A DNA stretch of 63,969 nucleotides from an uncultured beta proteobacterium (lineage in GTDB: Bacteria > Pseudomonadota > Gammaproteobacteria > Burkholderiales > Burkholderiaceae_B): contig CAIZGG010000013.1 in the NCBI GenBank assembly GCA_903932425.1, positions 1 through 63,969 on the forward strand, in the 5' to 3' direction. The notes below the pieces were generated by a model. The model ran no database searches, was not told the DNA's origin, and saw only the letters and a list, made by a program, of their open reading frames with translations. A program made the position numbers and the translations under genes. This document shows, piece after piece, positions 20,752-30,246 of this stretch. The stretch's first letter is position 1. Every line of letters begins with the position of its first letter.

Positions 20752-20994
20752 TTAGTTCGACTTTTGCTGTTGATGTTTGTCGTAAACATAAGTGCCGATT
20801 GCACCGATCGCTGCGCCACCTAAAGCACCCCACACTGGGTTGCCATCGGCGATCAACGCGATGCCCGCACCAGCCGCTGCGCCAATTGCACCGGCTGATA
20901 GGGTGCGCTGTTGAGTGTTGTTCATGTTAGAGCAGCCGCCAAGAGTAAGTGCCGCGCAAACAGGTAAAGCCAATAAGATTTTTTTCATGATCAA
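20752..20994 (-). CDS. small glycine-zipper outer-membrane lipoprotein
   Basis: LTLGGCSNM lipobox, GAIGAAAGAGIALIADGNPVWGALGGAAIGAIGTYVYD glycine zipper. Confidence 0.75.
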   Translation of the reverse strand: MIMKKILLALPVCAALTLGGCSNMNNTQQRTLSAGAIGAAAGAGIALIADGNPVWGALGGAAIGAIGTYVYDKHQQQKSN

Positions 20995-21047
20995 TCCTTA
21001 AAACGTAACGAAGTCAGACGTTGTGCACAACGCGCTAAAGGCTGTAT

Positions 21048-21410
21048 TTAGCGTTTGCAAGGAAACGTCTCGCCCAAATAACGCAAAATCGTATCTGAGG
21101 CAGAGGCCTGGTTGAACTGAGGTTGTGTGGCCGACCATTTCACAAAGTTATTAATGTGCTCTTGGCGTGTCAGCGTTGAGTTTTGCGCGCAGATAAAGCC
21201 AGGAGCGTTTTTAGGATGACGTGTCACGAGATAGGTTTCGTAGACACCTTGCCCGTAACCATGACAAAAGTTTTGAGCGGCGACATCCGCGGTGTTTGCA
21301 CACATACTGACAAATTTTTCAGTCGTTGTGGTTGCTGCCGGGGCTTGTTGGGCCGATGCGGTGGCGCTAGCCGCCGCCAGGCAAAGTAGTGCGATTTGTT
21401 TTTTCATCAT
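21048..21410 (-). CDS. Rap1a/Tai-like domain protein (secreted, Cys-containing)
   Basis: Signal peptide; FVSMCANTADVAAQNFCHGYGQGVYETY...GFICAQNSTLTRQEHINNFVKWSATQP...TFPCKR, the Cys/Trp pattern I associate with the Rap1a_Tai family. Confidence 0.6.
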   Translation of the reverse strand: MMKKQIALLCLAAASATASAQQAPAATTTTEKFVSMCANTADVAAQNFCHGYGQGVYETYLVTRHPKNAPGFICAQNSTLTRQEHINNFVKWSATQPQFNQASASDTILRYLGETFPCKR

Positions 21411-21593
21411 TCTTTTCCGTAAATCCTGACCGCTTTAGGCAAAGCGATAAGGGGTTGATTGCACCGCAATCGCGGTCTGGGGATTGATTAAAACTTGTAA
21501 ACTTAGCTACTCAATTTCTAAGCTGAATATTAACTTGGAAGTACAATCACGCAACAGCAGAGTTTCTTCCCAATTTATCCTCTTTTAATCGAG

Positions 21594-21689
21594 ATGGTTA
21601 CTGTGACCCAGCCAACAGGTAACTTTCATGTCGGGCAAAAGGTCTACATTGAAGGCGCTGGTACTGATGCACGCGTGGTCGCTCAATAA
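21594..21689 (+). pseudogene. small ORF resembling the C-terminus of a SlyB/Pcp-type outer-membrane lipoprotein (possible remnant)
   Basis: ATG-TAA ORF MVTVTQPTGNFHVGQKVYIEGAGTDARVVAQ; resembles the conserved SlyB-like tail but lacks lipobox and glycine zipper. Confidence 0.4.
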
Positions 21690-21731
21690 AAGCTCTAGTC
21701 GACCGGGCCCAAGAGGGTGTCGGTTGTTAGT

Positions 21732-21764
21732 AAAAAAAACCGCTGCGATTGCAGCGGTTTTTTT
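21732..21764. terminator. bidirectional Rho-independent terminator
   Basis: aaaaaaaccgctgc-gatt-gcagcggttttttt: perfect stem with A and T tracts, just 3' of the minus-strand HiPIP gene. Confidence 0.9.
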
Positions 21765-21782
21765 ACATGACCGTTTTAAGCT

Positions 21783-22088
21783 TTAAGCTTTTTTCACGTG
21801 TGCGTTACACCAGGCAGCTGCAGCAACAAGCTTGCCTGGGAAGATTGCACAGGCGCCCGCTTCGGCTGACTTGCTTGCGTACAATTGGCAGTTAGCGCAA
21901 TTTTGGCCGTCGGCATACTTGGCAAATTTTGCCTTGTCGACCGTGGTTGCAACAGCTTTGTAGCCTAAGGCAACGGCCTGTGGCTCGGTTTCACCGATCA
22001 GAGCTTGCGCGTTGGCTTGTTGCGCAAGGGGCAGTGTGGCTAAGCCAGCTGCTGTGTAAATAATGAATTGGCGACGTGATGTTTTCAT
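21783..22088 (-). CDS. high-potential iron-sulfur protein (HiPIP), Tat-exported
   Basis: SRRQFIIYTAAGLATLPL Tat-like signal; GQNCANCQLYASKSAEAGACAIFPGKLVAAAAWCNAHV, the four-Cys HiPIP pattern. Confidence 0.88.
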   Translation of the reverse strand: MKTSRRQFIIYTAAGLATLPLAQQANAQALIGETEPQAVALGYKAVATTVDKAKFAKYADGQNCANCQLYASKSAEAGACAIFPGKLVAAAAWCNAHVKKA

Positions 22089-22191
22089 ATCTGATATCCC
22101 AAGAATAAAAATGTTTTGTAAGCAAAAACCTTATTGTACGGATTTCGACGCTTAGATGTTGTGCCGCCAGTGTGGTTAATCTTACTTATTC

Positions 22192-23067
22192 TTAGTCAGC
22201 ATGGCGCTTGTCGAACTCCCAAACGTCTTCAAAACCCATCAGTTTGGTCAAGTCCGTAAAGTCGTACAGGTCAGCGGTGTTGCCCGTCGACGAACCCGTA
22301 CTTTTAAAATGTTGATAAACCTTCGTCATTGCCTGAACGCCCGCCAAGAGCGCTGTCACCGGAAATATCGCCAATTTAAAACCAAGCGCTTCGAGGTCGG
22401 CCTTGCTTAAAACTGGGGTGCGCCCCTTTTCGACCATGTTGGCTAAAAGCGGCAAATCAAACGACGCACCGATTTTGCGCATCTCTTCTTCGGTTTCGGG
22501 TGATTCCACAAACAGAATGTCTGCACCAGCCTTGGCATAGGCCTCGGCGCGTCGTAAGGCCTCATCGAGGCCGAGTGTGGTGCGCGAGTCGGTGCGCGCG
22601 ATAATTAAAAAGTCTTTTGACTGGCGCGCCTCGGCAGCCACTTTGATTTTTTTGACCATGTCGGCTGTTGGGATGACGCGACGACCTGGGGTGTGGCCAC
22701 ACTTTTTAGGAAACTCTTGGTCTTCGAGTTGAATCGCTGAGGCGCCGGCAAGTTCGTAGCCCTGCACGGTGTGGCGCACGTTTAACAGACCGCCATACCC
22801 CGTGTCACCATCGGCAATTAAGGGTGTACGCGCCATTTTTGCCATAGAACCGACCCGACCGACCATGTCGCTATAAGTGGCCAGACCGGCATCGGGTAAG
22901 CCCAAATGCGATGCCACAGCGCCAAAGCCAGTCATGTACAGGGCTTCAAAACCAAAACTATCTGCCAGTCGAAGTGACACCATATCGTAGACGCCGGGGG
23001 CGGTCACGAGGCCGGGTTGCTTTAGACGTTGATGGAGCTGCGCGGGTTTAGAGTTTGCCATGGTCAA
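22192..23067 (-). CDS. isocitrate lyase/PEP mutase family protein
   Basis: APGVYDMVSLRLADSFGFEALYMTGFGAVASHLGLPDAGLAT, LIADGDTGYGGLLNVRHTVQGYELAGASAIQLEDQEFPKKCGHTPGR. Confidence 0.9.
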   Translation of the reverse strand: MTMANSKPAQLHQRLKQPGLVTAPGVYDMVSLRLADSFGFEALYMTGFGAVASHLGLPDAGLATYSDMVGRVGSMAKMARTPLIADGDTGYGGLLNVRHTVQGYELAGASAIQLEDQEFPKKCGHTPGRRVIPTADMVKKIKVAAEARQSKDFLIIARTDSRTTLGLDEALRRAEAYAKAGADILFVESPETEEEMRKIGASFDLPLLANMVEKGRTPVLSKADLEALGFKLAIFPVTALLAGVQAMTKVYQHFKSTGSSTGNTADLYDFTDLTKLMGFEDVWEFDKRHAD

Positions 23068-23316
23068 GTGCCTCAGAAAAATGAGCGCTTATCGTAGCAG
23101 GTCGCTGCGCCTAAAGTGCTTGGCTGTGCCCGATGAGGGCCTGCAGCGGCATCAAGATGCTCTCACTAAATACTTGACTCGGTGTCACGGGCAAGCCACA
23201 CTCAAGACTTTGCAGCCGAGCACGTGAAAAGGGTCACAACGGATGCGTCGAGCGGTTCTTATTTGCGTGTTTTGATGGGTGTTGCGAGTGATTCTTATTT
23301 GTCTACGGGTACCACG

Positions 23317-24150
23317 ATGAACGATCTCAGTCTGCCAAAAGCAGTTAGCCATGCGGCGCTCTCTGCACAAACCGCTAACCCTGGCTATCAAGCTCGCCTG
23401 AGCAGTCGCCGCGGCGAGGCACGCGGTCACACCGCAGGTGTCGCACCGGGCAACGTGCAAGGCAATCTGATGGTCTTGCCTAAACACCTTGCCAGTGATT
23501 TTTTGTTGTTTTGCCAACGTAATCCAGGGCCCTGTCCGATCTTGGCGGTTTCTGAGCCAGGTAATCCAATGCTACCCAGTCTCGGTGAAGACGTTGATAT
23601 TCGCTATGACATCCCGCGCTATCGTGTTTATAAAGACGGCTTATTGGTCGACGAGCCCTACGACATTGCCAACCAATGGCGAGACGATTTAGTGAGTTTT
23701 GTGCTGGGTTGTTCTTTTTCCTTTGAGCAAGCATTGGTCGAGGCTGGGATTCCTTTGCGCCACATTGAAGAGCAGCGCACAGTGCCAATGTATCGAACCA
23801 ATATCCCAACGACGCCGGCAGGGGTGTTTCATGGCCCGATGGTCGTGTCAATGCGCCCGATGCGCCCAGCCGATATTGTGCGTGCGGTGCAGGTGACTTC
23901 GCGGTTTCCTAGCGTGCACGGTGCGCCTGTTCATATCGGACTGCCCCACTTGATTGGTATTGCAGATATTAATCAACCCGATTTTGGCGAGTCGGTCACG
24001 ATCCATGACGACGAACTGCCTGTCTTTTGGGCTTGTGGTGTGACGCCGCAATCTGTTGCGATGGCGATGAAGCCAGCATTTTGCTTGACGCATGCGCCGG
24101 GATCGATGCTTGTGACTGATTTAAGCAATAACAGTCTGGCAAGTTTTTAG
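23317..24150 (+). CDS. putative hydro-lyase (DUF1445 / D-glutamate cyclase-like)
   Basis: [39 protein letters not shown]...[15 protein letters not shown]...[27 protein letters not shown] opens at 23182; MNDLSLPK start preferred. Confidence 0.85.
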   Translation: MNDLSLPKAVSHAALSAQTANPGYQARLSSRRGEARGHTAGVAPGNVQGNLMVLPKHLASDFLLFCQRNPGPCPILAVSEPGNPMLPSLGEDVDIRYDIPRYRVYKDGLLVDEPYDIANQWRDDLVSFVLGCSFSFEQALVEAGIPLRHIEEQRTVPMYRTNIPTTPAGVFHGPMVVSMRPMRPADIVRAVQVTSRFPSVHGAPVHIGLPHLIGIADINQPDFGESVTIHDDELPVFWACGVTPQSVAMAMKPAFCLTHAPGSMLVTDLSNNSLASF

Positions 24151-24293
24151 CAGTTGGTAGTTGGATCAAGCGGATAGTTGGATCATTTTGATGGGCAAGG
24201 CGTAGCGCCTGTCACAGCCAGTGCAGTCAAGACTGCTGGGGCATTTAAATTCTTTCTCTTGTGTCGTTGAGTCATATTCTTAGGAGCTTGTAG

Positions 24294-25379
24294 ATGAATG
24301 TTTTAAATCGATCGGCGATGTTCATGGCTTTGTGCGCCTCGTTGCAGTTGTCTGGTGCTGTTGCACAAACGGCAGCCTCTGGCCCTAAAGTTGCTGTGCA
24401 GGCAATCACTCAGACCACGCCTAATATCCCTCAGTACACGCAGGTCGATCAGCCAATGCTGCGCGACGGGATTAAGGCAGCAACGAATGGTCGTGTTGAG
24501 GTCACTTTGTCGTCGTGGCCTGAACGCAATGTGAACGGCCCTGAAGTGCTCCGCTTGGTGCGTTCAGGTCAGGTGGATATTGCCGCGGGCCCCCTCACAA
24601 CAGTATCGGGCGACGTGCCCATGCTTGATGGTATCGACCTTGCGGGTTTGAATCCCGGCATCGCACAAGCGCGTAAAGTGGCAGATGCGATGATGCCTGT
24701 TGCGAATAAAGAACTCGAAAAACTGGGTATCAAGCTTGTTGCAACGTACCCGTTCTCGGGTCAGATGCTCTTTTGCCGCAAGCCTATTGCGTCGTTGGCC
24801 GATCTGAAAGGCATGAAAGTGCGCATCAATGGGCCATCGGCTGGTGACTTAGTCAAAGCGCTTGGTGGGCAACCCGTGTCGCTTGCGTTTGGCGAGGTTT
24901 ACACCGCGCTTGAGCGCGGTACGGTTGATTGCGGTATTACGGGCTCAGGCTCAGGTAATGGTGTGAAATGGCCCGAGGTCACGACGCATCTTTACACCCT
25001 CTCAGTATCCTGGTCGACAGCGGGTTACTTTGTGAATTTGGCTTGGTGGAACAAACTCGAACCATCAATTCGCGCTGAGTTTGAAAAAACGTTTGCCGCG
25101 ATTGAAAATGCGCAATGGAAACTGGGCCAAGAGGCCACTGAAGACGGCATCGCCTGTAACGTAGGTCGTGCAGAAGGGTGCTCGGGCAAGTTGGCAACCT
25201 TGGTGAAGAAGCCGATGGTTGAAGTCAAAGCTCAAGCCAACGAAGCTGAACTGATTCAAAAAAATCTGGCTGAAACCGTATTGCCGGCTTGGGTCAAACG
25301 CTGTGGTGACCGTTGCGGAGTGGTGTACAACGAGGTGATCGCGCCAATCACTGGCGTGAAATACACTGCAGGCAAGTAG
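24294..25379 (+). CDS. TRAP transporter substrate-binding protein (DctP family)
   Basis: Signal peptide; ADLKGMKVRINGPSAGDLVKALGGQPVSLAFGEVYTALERGTVDCGITG. Confidence 0.9.
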   Translation: MNVLNRSAMFMALCASLQLSGAVAQTAASGPKVAVQAITQTTPNIPQYTQVDQPMLRDGIKAATNGRVEVTLSSWPERNVNGPEVLRLVRSGQVDIAAGPLTTVSGDVPMLDGIDLAGLNPGIAQARKVADAMMPVANKELEKLGIKLVATYPFSGQMLFCRKPIASLADLKGMKVRINGPSAGDLVKALGGQPVSLAFGEVYTALERGTVDCGITGSGSGNGVKWPEVTTHLYTLSVSWSTAGYFVNLAWWNKLEPSIRAEFEKTFAAIENAQWKLGQEATEDGIACNVGRAEGCSGKLATLVKKPMVEVKAQANEAELIQKNLAETVLPAWVKRCGDRCGVVYNEVIAPITGVKYTAGK

Positions 25380-25380
25380 T

Positions 25381-26001
25381 ATGTATCAAGGCCTTGAGTG
25401 GCTCAGTCGCCGTGCGATGTGGGTAGCCGGTTTTTGCTACCTGCTGATCACGGCGCTGATCTGTTTTGATATTTTTGCCCGGCAGTTGCTTGGGTTTTCA
25501 ACAGAGTCAACCATTGAACTGACCGGCTATCTGATGGCCGTTGGCATGAGTTGGGGCTTAGCAGGGACACTTTTTGAGCGAGGCCATGTGCGCATTGACG
25601 TCTTGGTGCAGCGCATGCCCTTGCGTGTGCGCGTTTGGTTGCATTTAGCTTCGTTGCTTGCCTTGGTGATTTCGACGGCGTTCTACGTGTACGGAGCGAT
25701 CTCTATCGCTAACGATTCTTTTGCGTTTAACGCCACTGATCTCACCACGCTTCGCACACCGTTGGTGTTGCCGCAGGGTGTTTGGGCGGCGGGCTTCGTG
25801 TTGCTATTGCTTGCAGCACTCGCATTGGCCCTGCGCTCTGTCACGCAATTGATGCGTGGAGATCTCGACAAGATGGATCGCGCATTGATGGCGCGCACCT
25901 ATGAAGACGAGGCAGCAGAAACCCTTGATGCGGTTGCACAAGCGCAGCTGCACATGCAGGCGCCTGGCTTGTCGCCTCTTCGTCATAAGGATCACCAATG
26001 A
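25381..26001 (+). CDS. TRAP transporter small permease (DctQ family)
   Basis: Four-TM protein, FDIFARQLLGFSTESTIELTGYLMAVGMSWGLAGTLFERGHVRIDVLV; between dctP and dctM. Confidence 0.88.
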   Translation: MYQGLEWLSRRAMWVAGFCYLLITALICFDIFARQLLGFSTESTIELTGYLMAVGMSWGLAGTLFERGHVRIDVLVQRMPLRVRVWLHLASLLALVISTAFYVYGAISIANDSFAFNATDLTTLRTPLVLPQGVWAAGFVLLLLAALALALRSVTQLMRGDLDKMDRALMARTYEDEAAETLDAVAQAQLHMQAPGLSPLRHKDHQ

Positions 26002-27398
26002 TTGCGATCGTTTTCATTGTGATCATGGCGATCGTGATCGGTGGCGCGAGCTTATTTGGCGGTGCAGGCAGTGTGGCAGCGCTGTCGGCGACTGCGGTGC
26101 CGTGGTGGGCGTTGCTTGCAGTCTTATTCGCGTTCGGCAGTTTTTTTGCCGGCGGCATTTACGTGGGTGCTGCATTGTCGTCGCTCGCGTTGTTGGCGGG
26201 CTTTTCGCTTTCTGATCGCCCATTTTGGAATTTTCTGGGTGAGATGATTTGGGCTCCGTCGACCAATTTTGTGTTGGTATCGGTGCCACTCTTTTTGCTA
26301 ATGGGCGAGATTATGTTGCGCGCTGGTCTGTCTGAGCGCCTGTATCGCGGATTAAATGTCTGGATGGGTCGTTTGCCTGGTGGCCTGCTGCATACGAATA
26401 TTTTGGCGTGTGGCGTGTTCTCTGCGGTCGCTGGCTCGAGTGTGGCAACCGCTGCCACCATGGGATCGGTCGCTCTGCCGTACTTTGAAAAAAGTCACTA
26501 CCCGCCAAAATTAGTGCTTGGGTCACTGGCTGCTGGCGGCGCCTTAGGTAATCTGATCCCGCCCGGTATCACCTTTATTATCTATGGATTGATCACCGAA
26601 ACGTCGGTGGGTGCCCTGTATATCGCGGCAATTGGCCCCAGTATTTTGGTTGTCATTCTGTTTATTCTGGTTATTTTTTACTATAGCTATAAGCTGAAGT
26701 TGCGCGCTGATCCCGCTGCGTCAGGCGTGACCTGGCGACATCGGGTTGCAAGCTTGTCAGACTTGTTGCCAACGACCTTGTTAATTGGGCTGGTGTTAGG
26801 CACCATTTATGCGGGCCTGGCCACGCCAACCGAATCGGCGGCGCTCGGCGTGGCGGGTAGTTTGATCTTGGCGCTAGTTGATCGCAAACTCAACTGGAAA
26901 ATGATCTCTGAGTCGTTGCATGCCACAGCGCGTACAACGTCGATGATTGCGCTGATTTTATTTGGCGCCTACGTGTTGAATTACATTTTGTCGGCCTTAG
27001 GTGTGCCGCAAATGTTGGCAAAATTCTTAACCGGATTGCCCCTGCCAGGTTGGGCCATCATGCTGGTGATCATTGGATTTTATTTGGCGCTGGGCACCTT
27101 CATGGAGGGCCTGTCAATGGTGATTTGCACCGTGCCCCTGCTGTTTCCGGTGGTGAAGGCCTTGGGGTACGATCCAATCTGGTTCGGAGTTGTCATCACG
27201 ATGCTCGTTGAGATTGCAATGATCAGCCCGCCTGATGGCACGGTGCTGTATGTATTGCAAGGCATGCGACGGCAGCCAGGGCCCATTACTGACGTCTTTT
27301 CTGGTGTGATGCCCTTTATGTTTGTGTACATGTTGGCCATCATCATTTTGATGGTGTTTCCAGCGATCGCGTTATGGCTGCCAGCGGTCTTGTCTTGA
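25998..27398 (+). CDS. TRAP transporter large permease (DctM family)
   Basis: VPLFLLMGEIMLRAGLSERLYRGLNVWMGRLPGGLLHTNILACGVFSAVAGSSVATAATMG. Confidence 0.93.
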   Translation: MIAIVFIVIMAIVIGGASLFGGAGSVAALSATAVPWWALLAVLFAFGSFFAGGIYVGAALSSLALLAGFSLSDRPFWNFLGEMIWAPSTNFVLVSVPLFLLMGEIMLRAGLSERLYRGLNVWMGRLPGGLLHTNILACGVFSAVAGSSVATAATMGSVALPYFEKSHYPPKLVLGSLAAGGALGNLIPPGITFIIYGLITETSVGALYIAAIGPSILVVILFILVIFYYSYKLKLRADPAASGVTWRHRVASLSDLLPTTLLIGLVLGTIYAGLATPTESAALGVAGSLILALVDRKLNWKMISESLHATARTTSMIALILFGAYVLNYILSALGVPQMLAKFLTGLPLPGWAIMLVIIGFYLALGTFMEGLSMVICTVPLLFPVVKALGYDPIWFGVVITMLVEIAMISPPDGTVLYVLQGMRRQPGPITDVFSGVMPFMFVYMLAIIILMVFPAIALWLPAVLS

Positions 27399-27473
27399 CA
27401 TCCTTCCTGTCTTAAACAGAAAGCACTTCTGCGCATTCCGTTAAACTTTTTTCTCTCTTATTTTTTAATCATC

Positions 27474-28196
27474 ATGATCAAACCTCACCTTTATTTTTCG
27501 TGCGAAGCAATTAGCGCTGACGGCACGGTCACGACAACCCTGGCCGCCGTTGCCCCCAGGCATTACGTGATTGCTGGCTGGACGGGGCGCGATGCCGCAG
27601 CGATCGAACATCACATTCACGAACTCGGTTTGATTGGTGTGCCGGCGCCCTCTACCGTGCCGCTGTACTACCGCGGTAGCGCACTGTTACTGACGCAAGC
27701 TGACACGATCGAGGCCGTGGGGCCCGATAGTTCGGGTGAGGTAGAACCCGTGTTGTTTTACACCGGCGGTGAATGGTGGCTAACGGTTGGCTCGGATCAT
27801 ACTGATCGCCGTGTTGAAACCTATTCGATTGCGGTATCCAAACAATTGTGTCCCAAACCGACGGGCACCGCAGCCTGGCGATGGTCTGATGTCTCAGCAT
27901 ACCAAGACGAACTTGAGTTGATCTCTCGAATTTTTGAGGATGGTAAGTGGGTCGAGTATCAGAAGGGTACGTTCGCGTCGATTCGTCCTCTTGAATCCTT
28001 GCGTGACGGTTGCTTTGCGGGGCCACATGTTGACGAGGGTAGCTTTGTGTCCTGCGGCACCCTCGGTGCGATCCCGAATGCGAAGGGTGAGGGGATTCGA
28101 GCCGCCGCTCAGATGGAACTTGAAATTCGTGATCCTCGGCGAAAACGCAGCATTAAACATCGATACTCGGTCGACGTCTTGCCTTTGGTGGCTTGA
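27474..28196 (+). CDS. DUF2848 family protein
   Basis: HYVIAGWTGRDAAAIEHHIHELGLIGVPAPSTVPLYYRGSALLLTQ; recognised as DUF2848-like. Confidence 0.75.
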   Translation: MIKPHLYFSCEAISADGTVTTTLAAVAPRHYVIAGWTGRDAAAIEHHIHELGLIGVPAPSTVPLYYRGSALLLTQADTIEAVGPDSSGEVEPVLFYTGGEWWLTVGSDHTDRRVETYSIAVSKQLCPKPTGTAAWRWSDVSAYQDELELISRIFEDGKWVEYQKGTFASIRPLESLRDGCFAGPHVDEGSFVSCGTLGAIPNAKGEGIRAAAQMELEIRDPRRKRSIKHRYSVDVLPLVA

Positions 28197-28365
28197 CGCC
28201 TGTTTTTCAGTTGGCGTTTTGGCTAGGCTCGAAGCGTTTATAACTATCACAGAGGTGGTAACAAGGGGGAACGTTGCAACGTTGCGGTTGCCACACCTTA
28301 ATACGGGCGTATCACGGGTTTAGACTTCACCGTACACGCATTTTTTATCCTTTTCAACACTCATC

Positions 28366-29715
28366 ATGACGCACATCACACAAACCATCGCTCAGCTTAA
28401 CGCCCGCCTCGCACGCGGCGACATAACTCGTGAAGCAGTTGTTTTGCAGGCCCTAGAAAACGCTACTAAGGCGTCGGCTAAAAGTGTCTTCACGAAACTT
28501 TATCCAGAGGCGGCGCTTGCGGCCGCGCGTCAAGCAGATGCGGCTCAAGCTGCCGGAATTGAACAACCCGCATTGGCGGGTTTGCCCGTTTCGATTAAAG
28601 ACCTTTACGGCGTTGCTGGTGAAACCACAATGGCAGGGTCGGTCGTGTGCAAAGGTGAACCAGTACAAACGCACGATGCCCCAGTCATTGCACGGCTGCG
28701 CGCTGCCGGTTCAGCCATTATCGGTAAAACCAATATGACCGAATTCGCTTTTTCAGGAATCGGCATTAATCCGCACTACGGTACTCCCGTCAATCCTACC
28801 GATACCTCGGTGGCAAGAGTGCCAGGCGGCTCGTCTTCGGGTGCCGCCGTGTCAGTGGCATTAGGCTTGGCGGTTGCCGGCTTGGGTTCGGATACGGGCG
28901 GGTCGATTCGTGTCCCCGCAGCGCTCTGCGGAATCGTCGGATTCAAGAGTTCTCAGTTCCGTGTGCCACTTACAGGCGCCTTTGAGCTTGCCCGCACGCT
29001 CGACACGGTATGTGCCATGACACGCAGTGTTCAAGATTGTTTGACGGTTGATGGTGTGCTCTCTGGTGCAATGTTAAAAGTCAAACGTCGCCCATTGTCT
29101 GGTATGCGCTTTGCCTTGCCGCAAACGACTCTTCTAGAGGGGCTAGATGCAACGGTGTCTAAGGCCTTTGCGCGCAGTGTGTCGGCGTTGGCGGCCGCGG
29201 GTGCGCAGATCGTTGAAATCCCGTTAACCGAGCTGGCTGAGATCCCTAAACTCAATGCCCCAGGTGGGCTGTCGCCGATCGAGGCTTATGCCGTGCATCA
29301 TGAGCGCCTGGCCAAGTCCAAAGAAGGTTTTGATCACCGCGTGGCCGCTCGGGTTGCCCTTGGGGCACCGGTCACCGCGCAGCAGTACCTTGCGCTGCTC
29401 GACAACCGGCTGGATTGGATTGCAAGAGTTGAACGCGCCCTTGACGGGTTTGATGCGGTGCTTTGCCCGACCACGCCGATTATCGCGCCCGAGATCGCTG
29501 CGCTTGAGGCCTCTGATGAAGCGTTTTTTAAAGCGAATGGCCAGATGTTGCGTAACACGTTTGCCTTTAACTTCTTAGACGGTTGCTCGTTTAGCTTGCC
29601 TTGCCATATTGCTGGAGAACAGGCCGTTGGTTTGATGCTGTCCTCGGTAAAGGGCGACGATGCAGCGCTGGCTGCAGTCGCCTTGGCTGTTGAGGCAGCG
29701 CTGGCCTCGCGCTAA
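28366..29715 (+). CDS. amidase (amidase signature family)
   Basis: LPVSIKDLYGVAGETTMAGS (Lys), GGSSSGAAVSVALGLAVAGLGSDTGGSIRVPAALCGIVGFK (Ser-cisSer-Lys signature). Confidence 0.92.
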   Translation: MTHITQTIAQLNARLARGDITREAVVLQALENATKASAKSVFTKLYPEAALAAARQADAAQAAGIEQPALAGLPVSIKDLYGVAGETTMAGSVVCKGEPVQTHDAPVIARLRAAGSAIIGKTNMTEFAFSGIGINPHYGTPVNPTDTSVARVPGGSSSGAAVSVALGLAVAGLGSDTGGSIRVPAALCGIVGFKSSQFRVPLTGAFELARTLDTVCAMTRSVQDCLTVDGVLSGAMLKVKRRPLSGMRFALPQTTLLEGLDATVSKAFARSVSALAAAGAQIVEIPLTELAEIPKLNAPGGLSPIEAYAVHHERLAKSKEGFDHRVAARVALGAPVTAQQYLALLDNRLDWIARVERALDGFDAVLCPTTPIIAPEIAALEASDEAFFKANGQMLRNTFAFNFLDGCSFSLPCHIAGEQAVGLMLSSVKGDDAALAAVALAVEAALASR

Positions 29716-29919
29716 CCAAGGGTCTATGTTGTAAAGAGCAACGTGGTAAAGAGCAAAACAGGCCCGCAGGATGACTCCTCGCGGGCGAAAGAAGGCTGAA
29801 AAAACCTGCTGAAAGCACCTGAAATCGATCGAAACAGTTTGCCCTGACTGCACCTCTTACCTCGGACGAACAACGGCCTTAAGCTAGGCCTGAGTTCAAC
29901 TAAAGAGAGGAGTCGAGTC

Positions 29920-30123
29920 ATGAGAGCCTTGCGCGGTATGGTGATTGGGGTATTTGTTTTGCTAACAGGCTGTGTGGCCTATGGCCCCCAGCCCGCGGCG
30001 TATGGGTATGGGCCCGCTTACTCTTATTCGCCCGTGTACGTAGCGCCCTTTCCGACGGTGGTTGTGCCGATAGTGAGAGCCCCGGTATACAGGCCTGGTT
30101 GGCATCGCCGTTGGCGTGGGTAG
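29920..30123 (+). CDS. small Tyr/Pro-rich lipoprotein
   Basis: MRALRGMVIGVFVLLTGCVAYGPQPAAYGYGPAYSYSPVY: lipobox LTGC, purine-rich SD (gagagga) upstream. Confidence 0.65.
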   Translation: MRALRGMVIGVFVLLTGCVAYGPQPAAYGYGPAYSYSPVYVAPFPTVVVPIVRAPVYRPGWHRRWRG

Positions 30124-30246
30124 TCGCTGCAAGCGACAAATATGTACGCTTTGGCACACAAACCTGTAAAGTGTCGGCACTTGCCCAATTTAGAGCCCGC
30201 TTGACGGTCTCTGCCCCCAGAGTGGCAAGCTGATACGGAGCAGCCC

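Noticed and set aside
24158-24185. TAGTTGGATCA direct repeat 17 bp apart downstream of the DUF1445 gene
   Set aside because: Only two copies, no dyad, no adjacent start; insufficient for a regulatory call.
29768-29795. gcccgcagga...tcctcgcgggc hairpin after the amidase
   Set aside because: Imperfect stem and no T tract; not called as a terminator.
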